Shown: positions 43,828 through 54,449 of the stretch, one piece after another
Layout: every line of letters starts with the position of its first letter
Numbering within the stretch: position 1 is the stretch's first letter
Source of the DNA: Emergomyces orientalis
Lineage: Eukaryota; Ascomycota; Eurotiomycetes; Onygenales; Ajellomycetaceae
DNA: 64,000 nucleotides
Reading direction: 5' to 3'
Assembly (NCBI GenBank): GCA_002110485.1
Contig: MOWL01000028.1
Coordinates: 1 to 64,000, forward strand
Made by a program: the position numbers and the translations under genes
Notes under the pieces: generated by a model
The model's input: only the letters and a program-made list of their open reading frames with translations
What the model was told of the DNA's origin: nothing
Databases searched by the model: none

Positions 43828-45131
43828 CTTTTGCGCCGGTTAGCGGGGCGCCCAGCCCGCCGAGCGCGGTCGTCATTGGTCCGCCTCGTGCGCTAGTCCC
43901 GTTGCGACAGCACCGTTGCCGCTTCGGGGATGGCGCGCGTGCTCGCCGCTTTTGCGCCCTCTCACGCCGCTTCAACGGACCTGCTCGATCTATAAAAACC
44001 CATCCCGCGCCCTCGCAACGACCACACACTCTCTCCTCCTTTTTCTCTCCCTCTTTCTTTCTCTTTCTCGTTCGCACGCTCGCGCCTGGATGCACTGCCC
44101 CCTCCCCCTGCAGGGAGACGGTGCCGTCTTACCCGGCCCTCGCCCCTTTTTTCTTCCTGCGCCCGCGGAGTCACCGAAGCGATGTCTTCTGACGACCTCG
44201 CGGGCTGCCACTTCATTGGTTTCTGAGCCATCCACGCCGCCCCTCGTGGTGTTACTTCGCTTGATCTGGAGCCTAGGCTGCTGGGACATCTGCAGCCATG
44301 TTGCAACGGCCTTCGCCGTGTTGTACGATCGGCGACTGAACCGCAGATTGCCAATGGTTTATGTTATTTTTATTTTATTTTTATTTTAATTTTTGGTTGG
44401 GAGGTCAAGAGTTTCCGCTCCTGCCCTCTCTTTTTCTCTTTCCTCTTGCGGTTTTATTCGGTCCATCTGTTCTCCCGTTCTCTGTTGGCTTGGGGCGCCT
44501 TTCGTCCGTGGAGATCTGTGCGGAAAAGCAACAGGCGACGATCGATCGAGGCCACGGGGAGACCAGCGGGCGAGCCTCCTGGAGCCGGAGCGCTTGCTGA
44601 GCCCTGAGTGATGGAGGGTTGCATCGCCCTTTGACCCACCAAGGCAGACTGCCTCATTTCCTTTCCCCAGCCAATAGCAAAATTGCCGCACTTCCTTTTT
44701 GGTATCGGTGTACGCCTGCAGGTCGGACCAAAGGGGGATGGGGGGTTCGTCAGGATTGCATGCTCGACATGTCAGGGTTGGAAGTGGCGATAACCATATG
44801 CGATTGGTGCAGGGCGCCGGTTATCGACCTCCAGGTGGCTTTTCTGATGAGGACGGACGCGTCAGCAGCCTCAGGGAGGATTCAGGGATCGGAGGAATTC
44901 GCCTCGTTGCTTTCTCTCCTATGTGGGAGACGGTGAGGCAGTTGAAACCTCTGCGCTGAGAGCAACTATAAAGGGTAGCCGAGCCTCCTACGGAATCACT
45001 GGCACTTCGTGATCTGTTTCTCTCGCCCGCGCACGCTCTTCCCTCGGGCCCAATTCCCACTCTCCTTCCTACTCCCCCGATTCACCTCTGACTCAGAATC
45101 TCCCCTCTCAGATCCCCAATCTCCTACCCAG
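43828..45131. other. GC-rich region at the proposed element end; Myb promoter
   Basis: No confident gene. A TATA-like CTATAAAAACC at 43991 is followed by a pyrimidine tract and an ATG near 44090, but the frame is low-complexity and ends without a recognisable product. A second TATA (CTATAAAGGG, about 44968) lies 165 bp before the Myb gene at 45132. Confidence 0.45.
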
Positions 45132-46511
45132 ATGGCCCTCGCGTTTCATGTGAGCAACTTCAACCCGTGGAAGCCGTGGACACCGCGGCACCCCAAGCCA
45201 TTCTCACCGCGCAAATGCCCCAATTCTCTCACCTCAGAATCCAGAAAACCCCCTCCCCCTCCCCCTTCCCCTTCCCCAGCCCCGCGTTGTGATGTCTCCC
45301 CCAACACCCTGCTAGCCCCCAAGCATGGCCTTCCTTCGAAGCCGCCAGCCGAAGTTTGCGTGCCTATCAGCGGTAATACTCAGCCGTGTGCGCCGTTGAG
45401 CTCCCCCTCTCAACCAAGGGAGATGTCTCTACCACCACCCAGTTCGGAGAATCTCCGGCATGGCGTATCATCTCTCTGTGATCTGGCACATCACACCCTG
45501 AATTCGCATCCCACCCCTGCCCGTGATGTCCAAGATAATATCTCTGATACGCCGACCGAACTGCCTCCCCTTGGGAGAGGCGCCACAGGGGTTGATTCGT
45601 CGTCGCCAAGCATAACCAGCTCAGATGGTAGCTTAGAAGATTTCTACAGGCTCCCGGATCTCCAGAACAACATCCCCATTGACCCAGCGATCCTTGCCGA
45701 CGACGCGCCTTGGGACATTACTGACCTTCACCAGCCTGTCCAGCAAGGTGATGATCTTGCAAACCCAAAGGCCATTTATCCATACCCTGAACCTCCCCTG
45801 TCTATGCCCCGTGATCCCCCCAACCATCATCAAGGATCCGGAGAGAGGCCTGACAGCTGGAATAGAAATCCTCAAACAGATGATGACACTTATTTCCTGG
45901 GTCATCGGCAGATTCACCCCGCCCGTTGCGGCACTGACGTTGATGTGCCTTGCTCCTACAGCACGAGCGACGACTTCCCCAGCGACGAACAGTCCAGGAG
46001 ACGCAAGCGAGCGCCACAGCAACCAGAAGAACCGGCCGCAAAGCGGCTTCACGTTGCCTCTGTATCGCCTGTGGAAGGTTCCTCCACAGCCCTTCGCTCC
46101 CATTTCCTGTCGCTACAGCTCGACGAGCGTCTGCAGTTCCTTTCTTGGCTGTTTGAAGGTGCTTTGGCGAGTTGCATGCACGACTCAGCGCCAGCAATAC
46201 GGGGAGACGAGAGTGTGCGGCCAGCCGGTCGCTCGGCTCACAAGGTTGGAGAAACTCAGCGTGAGCGCGGCGAGGGGAGAAAGGGCCACAGAGACAAGCT
46301 GTGGCGATGGCTCCCCGAGGATGACGCACGGCTCCTGGGCATGATGGAGGAGCGCCGACCCTGGCCGGAGATAGAGACGTGTTTTCCAGAAAGGACGGAA
46401 TCGGCGCTGCGCCAGCGGGTGTCTACACTTCGGAAACAAGAGAGGGGAATGCGTACAGCCGAACGCGCCGGTGTCACAGCAGCATCTACAACCCCGGAGG
46501 GTGAGACGTAA
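45132..46511 (+). CDS. Myb/SANT-like protein 1, 459 aa
   Basis: Single exon from MALAFHVSNFNPWKPW. The first 330 residues are Pro/Ser-rich and probably disordered. A helical segment follows (FLSLQLDERLQFLSWLFEGALASC), and a C-terminal Myb-like helix-turn-helix, LWRWLPEDDARLLGMMEERR with WPEIETCFPERTESALRQRV, typical of fungal SANT proteins. A basic RRRKR patch at about 300 may be a nuclear signal. Likely a DNA-binding regulator; targets unknown. TATA box 165 bp upstream. Its downstream DNA (46671-46745) also occurs at the 3' part of Myb gene 2. Confidence 0.72.
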   Translation: MALAFHVSNFNPWKPWTPRHPKPFSPRKCPNSLTSESRKPPPPPPSPSPAPRCDVSPNTLLAPKHGLPSKPPAEVCVPISGNTQPCAPLSSPSQPREMSLPPPSSENLRHGVSSLCDLAHHTLNSHPTPARDVQDNISDTPTELPPLGRGATGVDSSSPSITSSDGSLEDFYRLPDLQNNIPIDPAILADDAPWDITDLHQPVQQGDDLANPKAIYPYPEPPLSMPRDPPNHHQGSGERPDSWNRNPQTDDDTYFLGHRQIHPARCGTDVDVPCSYSTSDDFPSDEQSRRRKRAPQQPEEPAAKRLHVASVSPVEGSSTALRSHFLSLQLDERLQFLSWLFEGALASCMHDSAPAIRGDESVRPAGRSAHKVGETQRERGEGRKGHRDKLWRWLPEDDARLLGMMEERRPWPEIETCFPERTESALRQRVSTLRKQERGMRTAERAGVTAASTTPEGET

Positions 46512-46670
46512 TGCTTAATCCATGTACATGAAAGTGATATCATGATCGACCACAACATTAGCGGCCCTTGGTAGGCAGGTGAGGGTAGCCTTGATTGGCA
46601 GCGTCCTTATCTTTCTCCTCAGGGGCAACCCACAGCTCGCCACAGGTATAAATAATCGGAGAAGCCGAGC

Positions 46671-46750
46671 CACCTGCCCGTCGCACTGCCATGCGTTCCC
46701 CTCGTCTACTGTACGCAGCCACAGCCGAATGATACCCACCCTCTTGTCTC
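46671..46750. repeat. 80-bp segment inverted relative to 53836-53915
   Basis: GTCGCACTGCCATGCGTTCC and GTACGCAGCCACAGCCGAAT are shared almost exactly, in opposite orientation, with 53836-53915. Each copy lies at or after the end of a Myb/SANT gene in the direction of transcription, so it is best read as a common 3' region of paralogues. Confidence 0.75.
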
Positions 46751-47161
46751 CCGCCCACGGTGATTCGCATGCGACAGCCGTGGAAGGGATGCCGTTGCTG
46801 CATGAGTTCTATTTTCAGATTTCGTCCTCGGGTATTGTTGGCTGCTGCGCCGTGCTTCAATGCCTGGAGAGAGCAACCCGAGACGAGCACCCCGTGACGG
46901 CCCCCCTCTCCCCCCTTGGATCCATCTTTCTTTCAATTCCTTTCCTACTTCCAATCTTATACCGCCGCGAGTGAAACCCGCCCAGAGGCCCTTGTCGACT
47001 TGAAGACGACCGAGCGAACCTAAAAGAACCTATTTCCCCCCCACTGGAGCTCTTCAGGGTTCTTCCTTTTTCTACCCACAGCCTCGAATCCGGAGTCACC
47101 TCCTTGCAGCACGAGCCGTTCCTAGTGAGCCGCATTTCCGGGGCACAATCATCCTTCAATC

Positions 47162-47737
47162 ATGGCGTCAGCTGATAGCACCATCATCATCAGTTCAGAT
47201 GCGGAGATGGATGAACACCAGCCCCCGGCACGAAAGCTGCGAAGAAAGAGACCCCGCACAGACTACAGCTATCCGGTGTATGAGGCTCTATTTGATGACC
47301 CAGCGCCCTCCGAAATGAGGCAGCCACCGAAAAAACGTAAAATTCCCAACTTACCCAACTTGGGCACGGTTTTGGTAAGACTCTTCCTCGTATGGCACAT
47401 GGTGGGGCCTTTTCCTTCGCTGATATTGAGATAGGAAACCGCGAACCAGGGAATTCATAACATTTTCGAGGCGGAGCATGCGAAGAGAAAAGCGCTGGAA
47501 GAAGAAGTGTAGCACCTGCGTGCAGAAATCACTAGGAAGAATGGGCTGGTTGACAGACTTGAGACTGAAGTCCGTGAACTGAAGCATCAATGTCAATGTC
47601 AGATCTGTTATACCATCCCATCAGGGTGGAGGACCCTTCTGTGTGGACACTGGTATTGCCCAGAATGCCTTCCCCCCATTGGCGCAACCTGCGGAATGTG
47701 TCGTCAGGTTACCACTGGTGTTATCAAGAGCTACTAG
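47162..47737 (+). pseudogene. RING-family pseudogene 3
   Basis: Exon 1 is 47162-47374 (MASADSTIIISSDAEMDE, PPARKLRRKRPRTDYSYP, KKRKIPNLPN), intron with intact GTAAGA...GAGATAG, exon 2 from 47435 (coiled coil FEAEHAKRKALEEEV). TAG at 47510-47512 stands where the copy at 29626 has Gln. The same frame then runs through RING residues CQICYTIPSGWRTLLCGHWYC, CPECL, CGMC to TAG 47737. The first half of the RING loop is one residue shorter than in pseudogene 2. A single C-to-T change would account for inactivation. Confidence 0.8.
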
Positions 47738-48481
47738 GTAGAGATTTTTATGGCCAACCTCGCATCTAATATTGAAATCATGGGTGGTGGAAAGAGGCGG
47801 GGGAGTTGGAGGTCTACATGTTTGATTGCTGAGTCGAAGCCAAGCCAAGCCTTGCTGGGTTCTTTGGCGCTCCGTCTGGCCCGCCCTTTTTTGTTTTCCG
47901 GCTCGCATTCCCTTTCGGCCTGCAACCCCTTTTCGGCTCGCACTTCTTTTTAGCCCACATGACCCGTAGGCCATTTGTTTAGATGTCTGAGTGATCGAAT
48001 AGGGAATGCCGGGCCATATACCCCCCCAAAGAGTTCATTATTGTATCAATATACCCCACGCACCCAAGACATGTCCGCATAACCTCTCGTCTCTCGTCTC
48101 GAAGGCGTAAATCTACAGGTTTTTAGCTGGCTGACTAGCGTGCTAGCGGGGCTCACCACGGGATCACTCACTTGTAGCACGCTTGTTTCAAATTACCTGC
48201 TTGTTTCCTTTAAAACAGCAAGGTCCATAATTATAACCGGCCCTATGTTTACCCGAAGGGAGGGGCGAATGCTACGGTCGCTTTTAAACCAGAAGGCGTA
48301 TTAGAATATCCATGGCCTGGGCATGCCCGATATATCCCCTATTCTTCAAAGTATACAAATCAAACGTGGCAACATTCGCGGCGGGCCAGGGACTATATAT
48401 TCTCTTTCTTTACAAAGAATCTTCAAAGCTTTGTTTCCCTTAATACCCTGCAGTAGATCACATGACACCCACACCTCCATC
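47738..48481. other. intergenic, no gene seen
   Basis: No supported coding sequence between RING pseudogene 3 and the copia element. The five bases CCATC at 48477-48481 are the copia target duplication. Confidence 0.5.
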
Positions 48482-48583
48482 TCATAGAGTGCATCAAGCC
48501 TATCATATTGAACTACCTAACTAGCTAAAATATATATGTGTGTGTGGGGCATGTGACCCGGGTAGCCCTAGTATCACCTAACA
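48482..48583 (-). repeat. copia 3' LTR (102 bp)
   Basis: Preceded on the minus strand by the G7 polypurine tract. Same sequence as the 5' LTR. Confidence 0.93.
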
Positions 48584-48683
48584 CCCCCCCATGCTAGGGC
48601 GCCCCAGGAGCACGCACACAGGCCACGCCATAGGCATCAAAAATCAAAATAGCAGCTAAGTACAAAACTTTTAGTTAAATCCA

Positions 48684-51600
48684 TTAAGCAGATCCCCCCG
48701 AACCAATCAAGCCAAGATTAGCCACAAAAGCATTGAATGCGGGCCTAGGCAGCGCCTTCGTAAAACCATCCGCCTTATTCTCCGTTGAGCTGACGTGCCG
48801 AATAAGGAGCTCCTTTTTAGCCACTAGATCGCGTAATATATGGTAGCGGACTTCAATATGCCTCGAGCGCTTAGTTAAAGACTCGCCGTTAGCTAGATCA
48901 ATGGCACCTTTATTATCAATATGCAGATTATTGGAAAGAACATAGCCATCCGCATTCTCAAGCAGTCCCGCATCATGCAGCATATCTTTAAGCCAAATCA
49001 GCTCGCACGCAGCTTCGCTAGCAGCAATATACTCAGCTTCAGTTGTGGACTTCGCCGTAGAGATCTGCCGCTGCGAACGCCATGATACGGGAGCTCCATT
49101 GATCATTATAATATAGCCCGTAGTCGATTTATATTGGGGGTCTGCACCCGCCCAATCTGAATCCGCGTAGGCCATGGGAGCCAGCCCTTCGTCCCCTATA
49201 TTCCTCTTATACAGAATGCCCGTAGTCCTAGTCTTCTTCATATAGCGGAGAACATGCTTCAAAGCAGCCCAGCACTCCTTATTTGGGCGAGAATTGAATC
49301 GCGATAAATAATTTACCGCGAACATTATATCCGGTCTGGTGCTTGTAACCAGATATTGAAGAGACCCAAGCCCTTGACGATATCGCGTAGCCGTAAAATC
49401 ATCATCAAGGCCCTTATCCTCATCCGGCGAGAACTGGAGCTTTGTGCCAGCATTCATGGGGGTTGGTGCCGGATTGATTGCAGTCATGCCAAAATCATCA
49501 AGGATCTCATCAATATAGCGTGTTTGCGTGACCAGTAAATCACCATTACGGCCCGCAATTTCCATACCTAAGTATGGCTTATCATCGTCGATTCTTTTGG
49601 TGTCAAAACGCTTCGCAATCTCATCGAGAACCCAGTCAATATCATGCTCATTGGGCCCCGTAACGCGGCAGTCATCAACGTGCAGCGTCAAATACACCTT
49701 ACGGATGGGGTGATATAGGAATCCGCCGTCATACGGTGATATGCGGAAACCAATCGAAGTGAGATGCTCAGTGGCAAGAAAATACCACGTCCTCGCAGCT
49801 TGCTTCAGCCCATACAGGCTCTGGCGAACCAGGCCAACTAGATTGCCCCTGCCATGTTTTATGCCCGTCGGGAGCTGCATATAGATCATTTCTTCCTGTG
49901 GCAGCACGCCATTAAGGAATGCAGACACGTAATCAATTGCCTTCGATTTCCATCCCCTAGCCGTAGAGATCGCGAATAGGCTTCTGGTTGTAGGACCAGA
50001 GACAACGGCAGCGTAAGACTTCGTATAATGGACTCCTCGCTGCTGAAGGAATCCGCGAACCACCCATCGTGCGCGAAAGCGGATGGTTTCTCCCTTATTA
50101 TTTAATTTGCGGTCATATACCCATTTACCCGTAAGAACATCCATATCCGGGGACCGCTCAGTAATAACATATGTTTTCTTTTGATTGAACATATCGACCT
50201 CCTTCCTCATTGCTTCGAGCCAATGATGCCAATCAGGGCTCCGTCGAGCCTCCGCTAAGGTCGTGGGACGGTCCGTAAGGGTACTAAGCACGGGCTCATC
50301 ACCATTATCATTAGCATGCTCGTCAGACTCATTAAGGAGATCAACATCACTGTTTATAAGATAGGTAGGCTCAATGGCCTCCTCCAGATCCCCATTGACA
50401 AGCATCTTCATGATGTGCGGCCGCTCCCTTGCCAGGCGCCGCAGGAGACAGTGCTGCCATCCATCCGCAGGATTCAAAACATCGAGCTCATCCGGTATGT
50501 TATTTGGCTCATGAGGAGCCGGAAGAGCGGCATTAATGAATGACACGTCCTCCACGAGAGCTTCATCAAAAACCACATCTCGTGCTATCTCCAACCTGCG
50601 TGCATCAGGGTCCCATATGCGAACTTGATGAAGGCCCTGATAACCCACAAAGATCCATTCTTTCCCATCCGTTCTATCCGCAAGCTTATTAGTAACTCGC
50701 AGATCCTTCTTGTAGACCTTGCAGCCCCATCTATGCAGCCAATTCGCCGTGGGCTGCACCCCCATCCATGCTTCAAAGGGGGTCAGCGGAGACCCCTCCT
50801 TGCACCCGTAAAGCTTCGTAGAGGTGGGAGACATATTGATCAACATAACGGCAGCCTGCATGGCCTCACCCCATAGGTCCCTAGGCTGCCCGCTATCGAA
50901 TAGCAAGCTCCTAGTTCTTTCGATTATTATGCGGTTCGCACGTTCCGCTGGACCATTTGATTGTGGGGTATATGGCGTAGTCGTCTCATAGGCAATGCCT
51001 CGCTGTTTACAAAAAGCTTTTAATTCATCGCTCTTGAATTCTCCACCACCATCCCAGTGCAAGGAGCCCACGCATCGCTGCGCAGTGGTCTCAATCATTG
51101 TTATAAAATCCCGTAGTTTCGCGGTTGCTTCACCCTTGGTGGCCATTAAAATGGCCCACCGATATCTCGTGGCATCGTCCGTAATACTCATCCAATAATC
51201 AGCCCCCCCATACGTGGGAACGCCATCCTCATTGAATAAGGTACGCCCACCGCCCGCAAGATCAATAAATAATCGTGCAGCAGGCTTCACTTTTCTAATC
51301 ATGGGCTCAAAAGCAGGACGAGCCATCTTAGCCTGCACGCAGGTTTTACAAAAAGGCAGAGCCTTGGAGCCTTTAATCCTCATCCCCATGCGCGGATCCG
51401 CGGCCATCTTCGCTATATCCATGTGGTTAAGATGACCCAGCTTCAAATGCCATTGCAGCATCGTGAGCTCTACTGGTTTTATATTCATTGATGGCAGAGC
51501 CAATAGCGAGTCATCCACAGCATTTACGGGCCGAAAATCACCATTAGGCATGGCGAATTGAATCAAATCTCGGATTTGCGGAGGCTTTTCAATGACATAG

Positions 51601-53291
51601 ATATCTTTCTCATTCAAAACAGCAGTGAAGCTGACCATTCGATCGGGAGAGGTCATAATAATCGAGTGAGCTTCTCCATATGTCAATTGCTTGAACGTAT
51701 AGCCCTTGCGGACTAATTTGCCAAAGCTCACGATATTTGCTTCTAATTCGGGGGCAAATCGCACACCTTCCAGGCACACATCCGCCCCATCAACCGCCAG
51801 TTCAACCGTACCAACGGCCGCAGCTGGAACAATGGTCCCATCCGCCATTTTCAATTTAACATTGGAGCTCATTGAATGGCATTTAACAAGCTCCTTGCGT
51901 GGTGTTGCGTGAGCGCCAGACCCCGAGTCCAGAACCCACTCATCCGCAATATCATCATCACGGACGATTTCACGAGCATGGAACACCTTCTCAACCGTAC
52001 TGTGTACAGGAGCAGAGCCGTCATCGGGGCTCTTGGAAGAATCCTCATTATTGGCCTTCTTCTTATCCTTCTTGGTGCCACCACGCCTTTTTCCATTAGA
52101 ATAACCTGACGGACGCTTCTCTGGGTGCTTTTTCCAACAGCTCTCCTCATTATGGCCCACAATCCCGCAATGTGAGCATTTTGGCCTGCCTGATGCAGAT
52201 GGAGCAGGGCTCTCACCCGCATCATCCATACTGCTCGCATTATTTACGGGCGCCTTTGTGTTCTTTGAAGAAGAGGAACTGCCGCCAGAGGGCAATCGAA
52301 GCAGAATATCACGGCATAGACCCACAAAATCATCCTCCAGGAGAGTATCTTCACCACTCTTTTCAATATCATCCATCCTATTTCGTATGAGATTGGCCCA
52401 TCTACTGTGAATCCCCGCAAGCAATCGATCAAAGAAGACGGAATCCGGCATATAAAAATCTAATCGCTTATATTCAGTTCGTACGGCTAAGAGACGCTCA
52501 ATAAACGCACGATCCGACCCGCAAGACTCAGCCGTCATACCCAGGAACTCATTGAAAAGACGAAACCGGCGAACTACGCGGCGTTCAGCGAAGTTCTCCT
52601 CTACTATGGACCACAGCATATAGGCAGACAATTGATTCTCCTTCGGTATAGTAAAATGAGTTCTAGCCTGTGCGGAAATCGCTGACCACATATAATTACG
52701 CAGCCAGCTATTCCGCTCCCTCCAGAGCTTCGCAACGTCCTCACTGACCCCCTCAGGCGGGGCCAGCTCCTTATTTAACAAAATATCATCTGTTTCTGAA
52801 TCCTTCGCCGCGAGAAGAACCTCATCCCTCCACATGGGATAGTTCATGGAGCCCAGCAGCAGAACTGGCTTTTCAAGAAGCTTAACTGTAAGTCGAAACT
52901 CCTTAATGGCCTTCAAATAAGCCGTCATATTGGCGCCTGCGAGCTCCCCCGCACCAGCACCAGCCTTAATCCGCGCTGTTTCATTCTCCAACCTCGCAAT
53001 CTCCAACCTCGCCCGGGTCTCAGCGCTCAAGGAGTCATCATGCTCAACCTGAGCCTCCTGGGTGGGTTCATCGCGATCTGAGCCCGTATCCGACATATCC
53101 GACATTGGATCTTCGAAATCAGCACTTGACTCCTCCGAAGGAGCTCTTGCGGGCAATTTACGGGCTGTAATGGGGGTTGGAAAGGGCTCGTTTTCAATAT
53201 TCTCCGGCGTACGTTCCGCTCGCCTAGTCGGCTTATTTTCCCTCGTAAGATCAGGACTGTTGCCTGACCGTAAGTTCACCATGAGAGGCAA
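48684..53291 (-). CDS. copia Gag-Pol polyprotein, 1535 aa
   Basis: One ORF with all domains: Gag (about 1-350), CCHC knuckle 372-385 (CSHCGIVGHNEESC), protease DSG at 455-457, integrase zinc ligands H615, H620, C648, C651, catalytic D677, D747 (HWDGGGEF) and E784, RT with first Asp at D1120 (IDYVSAFLNG) and VDD at 1205-1207, and RNase H (YADSDWAGAD near 1375; EAEY near 1418). Protease-integrase-RT-RNase H order is diagnostic of Ty1/copia. No stop or frameshift separates Gag from Pol, so Gag excess would require protein processing or splicing. Confidence 0.95.
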   Translation of the reverse strand: MPLMVNLRSGNSPDLTRENKPTRRAERTPENIENEPFPTPITARKLPARAPSEESSADFEDPMSDMSDTGSDRDEPTQEAQVEHDDSLSAETRARLEIARLENETARIKAGAGAGELAGANMTAYLKAIKEFRLTVKLLEKPVLLLGSMNYPMWRDEVLLAAKDSETDDILLNKELAPPEGVSEDVAKLWRERNSWLRNYMWSAISAQARTHFTIPKENQLSAYMLWSIVEENFAERRVVRRFRLFNEFLGMTAESCGSDRAFIERLLAVRTEYKRLDFYMPDSVFFDRLLAGIHSRWANLIRNRMDDIEKSGEDTLLEDDFVGLCRDILLRLPSGGSSSSSKNTKAPVNNASSMDDAGESPAPSASGRPKCSHCGIVGHNEESCWKKHPEKRPSGYSNGKRRGGTKKDKKKANNEDSSKSPDDGSAPVHSTVEKVFHAREIVRDDDIADEWVLDSGSGAHATPRKELVKCHSMSSNVKLKMADGTIVPAAAVGTVELAVDGADVCLEGVRFAPELEANIVSFGKLVRKGYTFKQLTYGEAHSIIMTSPDRMVSFTAVLNEKDIYVIEKPPQIRDLIQFAMPNGDFRPVNAVDDSLLALPSMNIKPVELTMLQWHLKLGHLNHMDIAKMAADPRMGMRIKGSKALPFCKTCVQAKMARPAFEPMIRKVKPAARLFIDLAGGGRTLFNEDGVPTYGGADYWMSITDDATRYRWAILMATKGEATAKLRDFITMIETTAQRCVGSLHWDGGGEFKSDELKAFCKQRGIAYETTTPYTPQSNGPAERANRIIIERTRSLLFDSGQPRDLWGEAMQAAVMLINMSPTSTKLYGCKEGSPLTPFEAWMGVQPTANWLHRWGCKVYKKDLRVTNKLADRTDGKEWIFVGYQGLHQVRIWDPDARRLEIARDVVFDEALVEDVSFINAALPAPHEPNNIPDELDVLNPADGWQHCLLRRLARERPHIMKMLVNGDLEEAIEPTYLINSDVDLLNESDEHANDNGDEPVLSTLTDRPTTLAEARRSPDWHHWLEAMRKEVDMFNQKKTYVITERSPDMDVLTGKWVYDRKLNNKGETIRFRARWVVRGFLQQRGVHYTKSYAAVVSGPTTRSLFAISTARGWKSKAIDYVSAFLNGVLPQEEMIYMQLPTGIKHGRGNLVGLVRQSLYGLKQAARTWYFLATEHLTSIGFRISPYDGGFLYHPIRKVYLTLHVDDCRVTGPNEHDIDWVLDEIAKRFDTKRIDDDKPYLGMEIAGRNGDLLVTQTRYIDEILDDFGMTAINPAPTPMNAGTKLQFSPDEDKGLDDDFTATRYRQGLGSLQYLVTSTRPDIMFAVNYLSRFNSRPNKECWAALKHVLRYMKKTRTTGILYKRNIGDEGLAPMAYADSDWAGADPQYKSTTGYIIMINGAPVSWRSQRQISTAKSTTEAEYIAASEAACELIWLKDMLHDAGLLENADGYVLSNNLHIDNKGAIDLANGESLTKRSRHIEVRYHILRDLVAKKELLIRHVSSTENKADGFTKALPRPAFNAFVANLGLIGSGGSA

Positions 53292-53343
53292 GAACTAGCT
53301 GTATAAGAGAAATAGATAGCAGTAACGCAGCGTATTAAACAGA

Positions 53344-53356
53344 GGGCCTCATAACC
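53344..53356 (-). promoter_or_regulatory. copia primer binding site, half-tRNA type
   Basis: GGTTATGAGGCCC is the complement of the initiator tRNA-Met anticodon arm (GGGCTCATAACC) apart from one base. It abuts the 5' LTR. Copia of Drosophila and yeast Ty5 are known to prime with the cleaved half of this tRNA; inferred here. Confidence 0.7.
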
Positions 53357-53458
53357 TCATAGAGTGCATCAAGCCTATCATATTGAACTACCTAACTAGC
53401 TAAAATATATATGTGTGTGTGGGGCATGTGACCCGGGTAGCCCTAGTATCACCTAACA
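53357..53458 (-). repeat. copia 5' LTR (102 bp)
   Basis: Identical by eye to 48482-48583. Contains an ATATATAT stretch that could serve as a TATA element. Confidence 0.93.
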
Positions 53459-53726
53459 CCATCAATATATTATATCACGTGAAAACGTATCATATGATTA
53501 TGCACGGTCCAAGTTTTAGTTGAAATTTACAATGAAAATCTGCCGAGAGAAATATTCTTTATTCTGAACTTCGGACTCATATCTTCACTGGGTCTATGTC
53601 TATGCATATCCGCTGTTCTAATTACCTTAGAAAATATGACTAAGACCCCTGCAGATTCACAAAAGCGGAGTCGATCAATCTCCCTGTCTCCATCCCGAGA
53701 AAAAGTAAATAAAAAATTCCACAGGG

Positions 53727-54411
53727 CTATAGCCCAGGCAGAAGCAGACAAATCAGGCAAGGAACAATGGTCACGCATGACGCCGGGACAAAAGATTTCA
53801 ATATCTTCGCGTCGCTTAAAACACCATGGGGGAACCAGAGGGTAGGTATCATTCGGCTGTGGCTGCGTACAGTAGAAGAGGGGAACGCATGGCAGTGCGA
53901 CGGGCAGGTGGCCCCTGGCGTGGTTAAAATGTTAAGAGTTTGGGCATTGTGATCGATTTCTTGTTCTCCCAGCTGCCAGTGCATAGCTTCAACGGCCCTC
54001 CAGGGGATGGACATCTCCTCTGCAATTTTCGCCCACATTTCCGACTTGGATCTGCTTGCTCTGTCAGTAAGGAGCCGGTTGTCATCAGATATCACGCCGT
54101 TTCCACCTTTCATATAATAGGGCCAACTTGGTCTTGCGATCCTCGCTCCACTCACTCCGCCTCTCAAGGTAATTCTGGTAGTGCAGGCGACAGCTGAGTG
54201 CACTTCGCCCGGGGAGTTCCTTGCTGATATCTCCCCACGCCATTCCGCGCTGCCGAAGCTCGATGATCAGAACATCTTCTTCTGGGGACCATTTTGGCCT
54301 TTTTTTGTCCGAAATTTGGCGTGCTTGGGGGCTATCGCTCTGGACGTCAGGTGCCATTGGTTTGGGTGCTATTGGTTTGTTTTGGGCTAAGTTTTGAATT
54401 GTAGGCGCCAT
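53727..54411 (-). CDS. Myb/SANT-like protein 2, two exons
   Basis: Exons 54411-54107 and 54060-53727 with a 46-nt intron (GTGGAAACGG...TTACTGACAG), joined in phase as LLYERASRSKSEMWAKIAEEM. Residues 42-90 (KWSPEEDVLIIELRQRGMAW, LPGRSALSCRLHYQNYL) form a Myb repeat. A second helix-turn-helix follows the intron (MWAKIAEEMSIPWRAVEAMHW). Likely a nuclear DNA-binding protein of about 213 aa. TATA box GCATATAAAG about 75 bp upstream. The 3' part overlaps the repeat shared with 46671-46750, so the true C-terminus may be shorter or spliced differently. Confidence 0.7.
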
Positions 54412-54449
54412 AGTGAAAACTGCGGCATTTTATGAGGAGAAAAGGGAAG

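Larger units (their letters stand above)
48482..53458 (-). mobile_element. intact Ty1/copia retrotransposon, 4977 bp
   Basis: Two 102-bp LTRs, identical by eye (48482-48583 and 53357-53458), flank one uninterrupted polyprotein gene. Target duplication CCATC at 48477-48481 and 53459-53463. Minus-strand primer site GGTTATGAGGCCC (53344-53356) directly follows the 5' LTR. A polypurine tract ATGGGGGGG (48584-48592) directly precedes the 3' LTR. All parts needed for transposition are visible, so insertion is very recent. The LTRs are exceptionally short and end TGTTAG...CTATGA, not with the usual CA. Confidence 0.95.

Noticed and set aside
43916..44389. Plus-strand ORF of 157 codons after a TATA-like site
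   Set aside because: Low-complexity composition (Leu/Ser/Pro), all frames open in GC-rich DNA, no homology or splice support.
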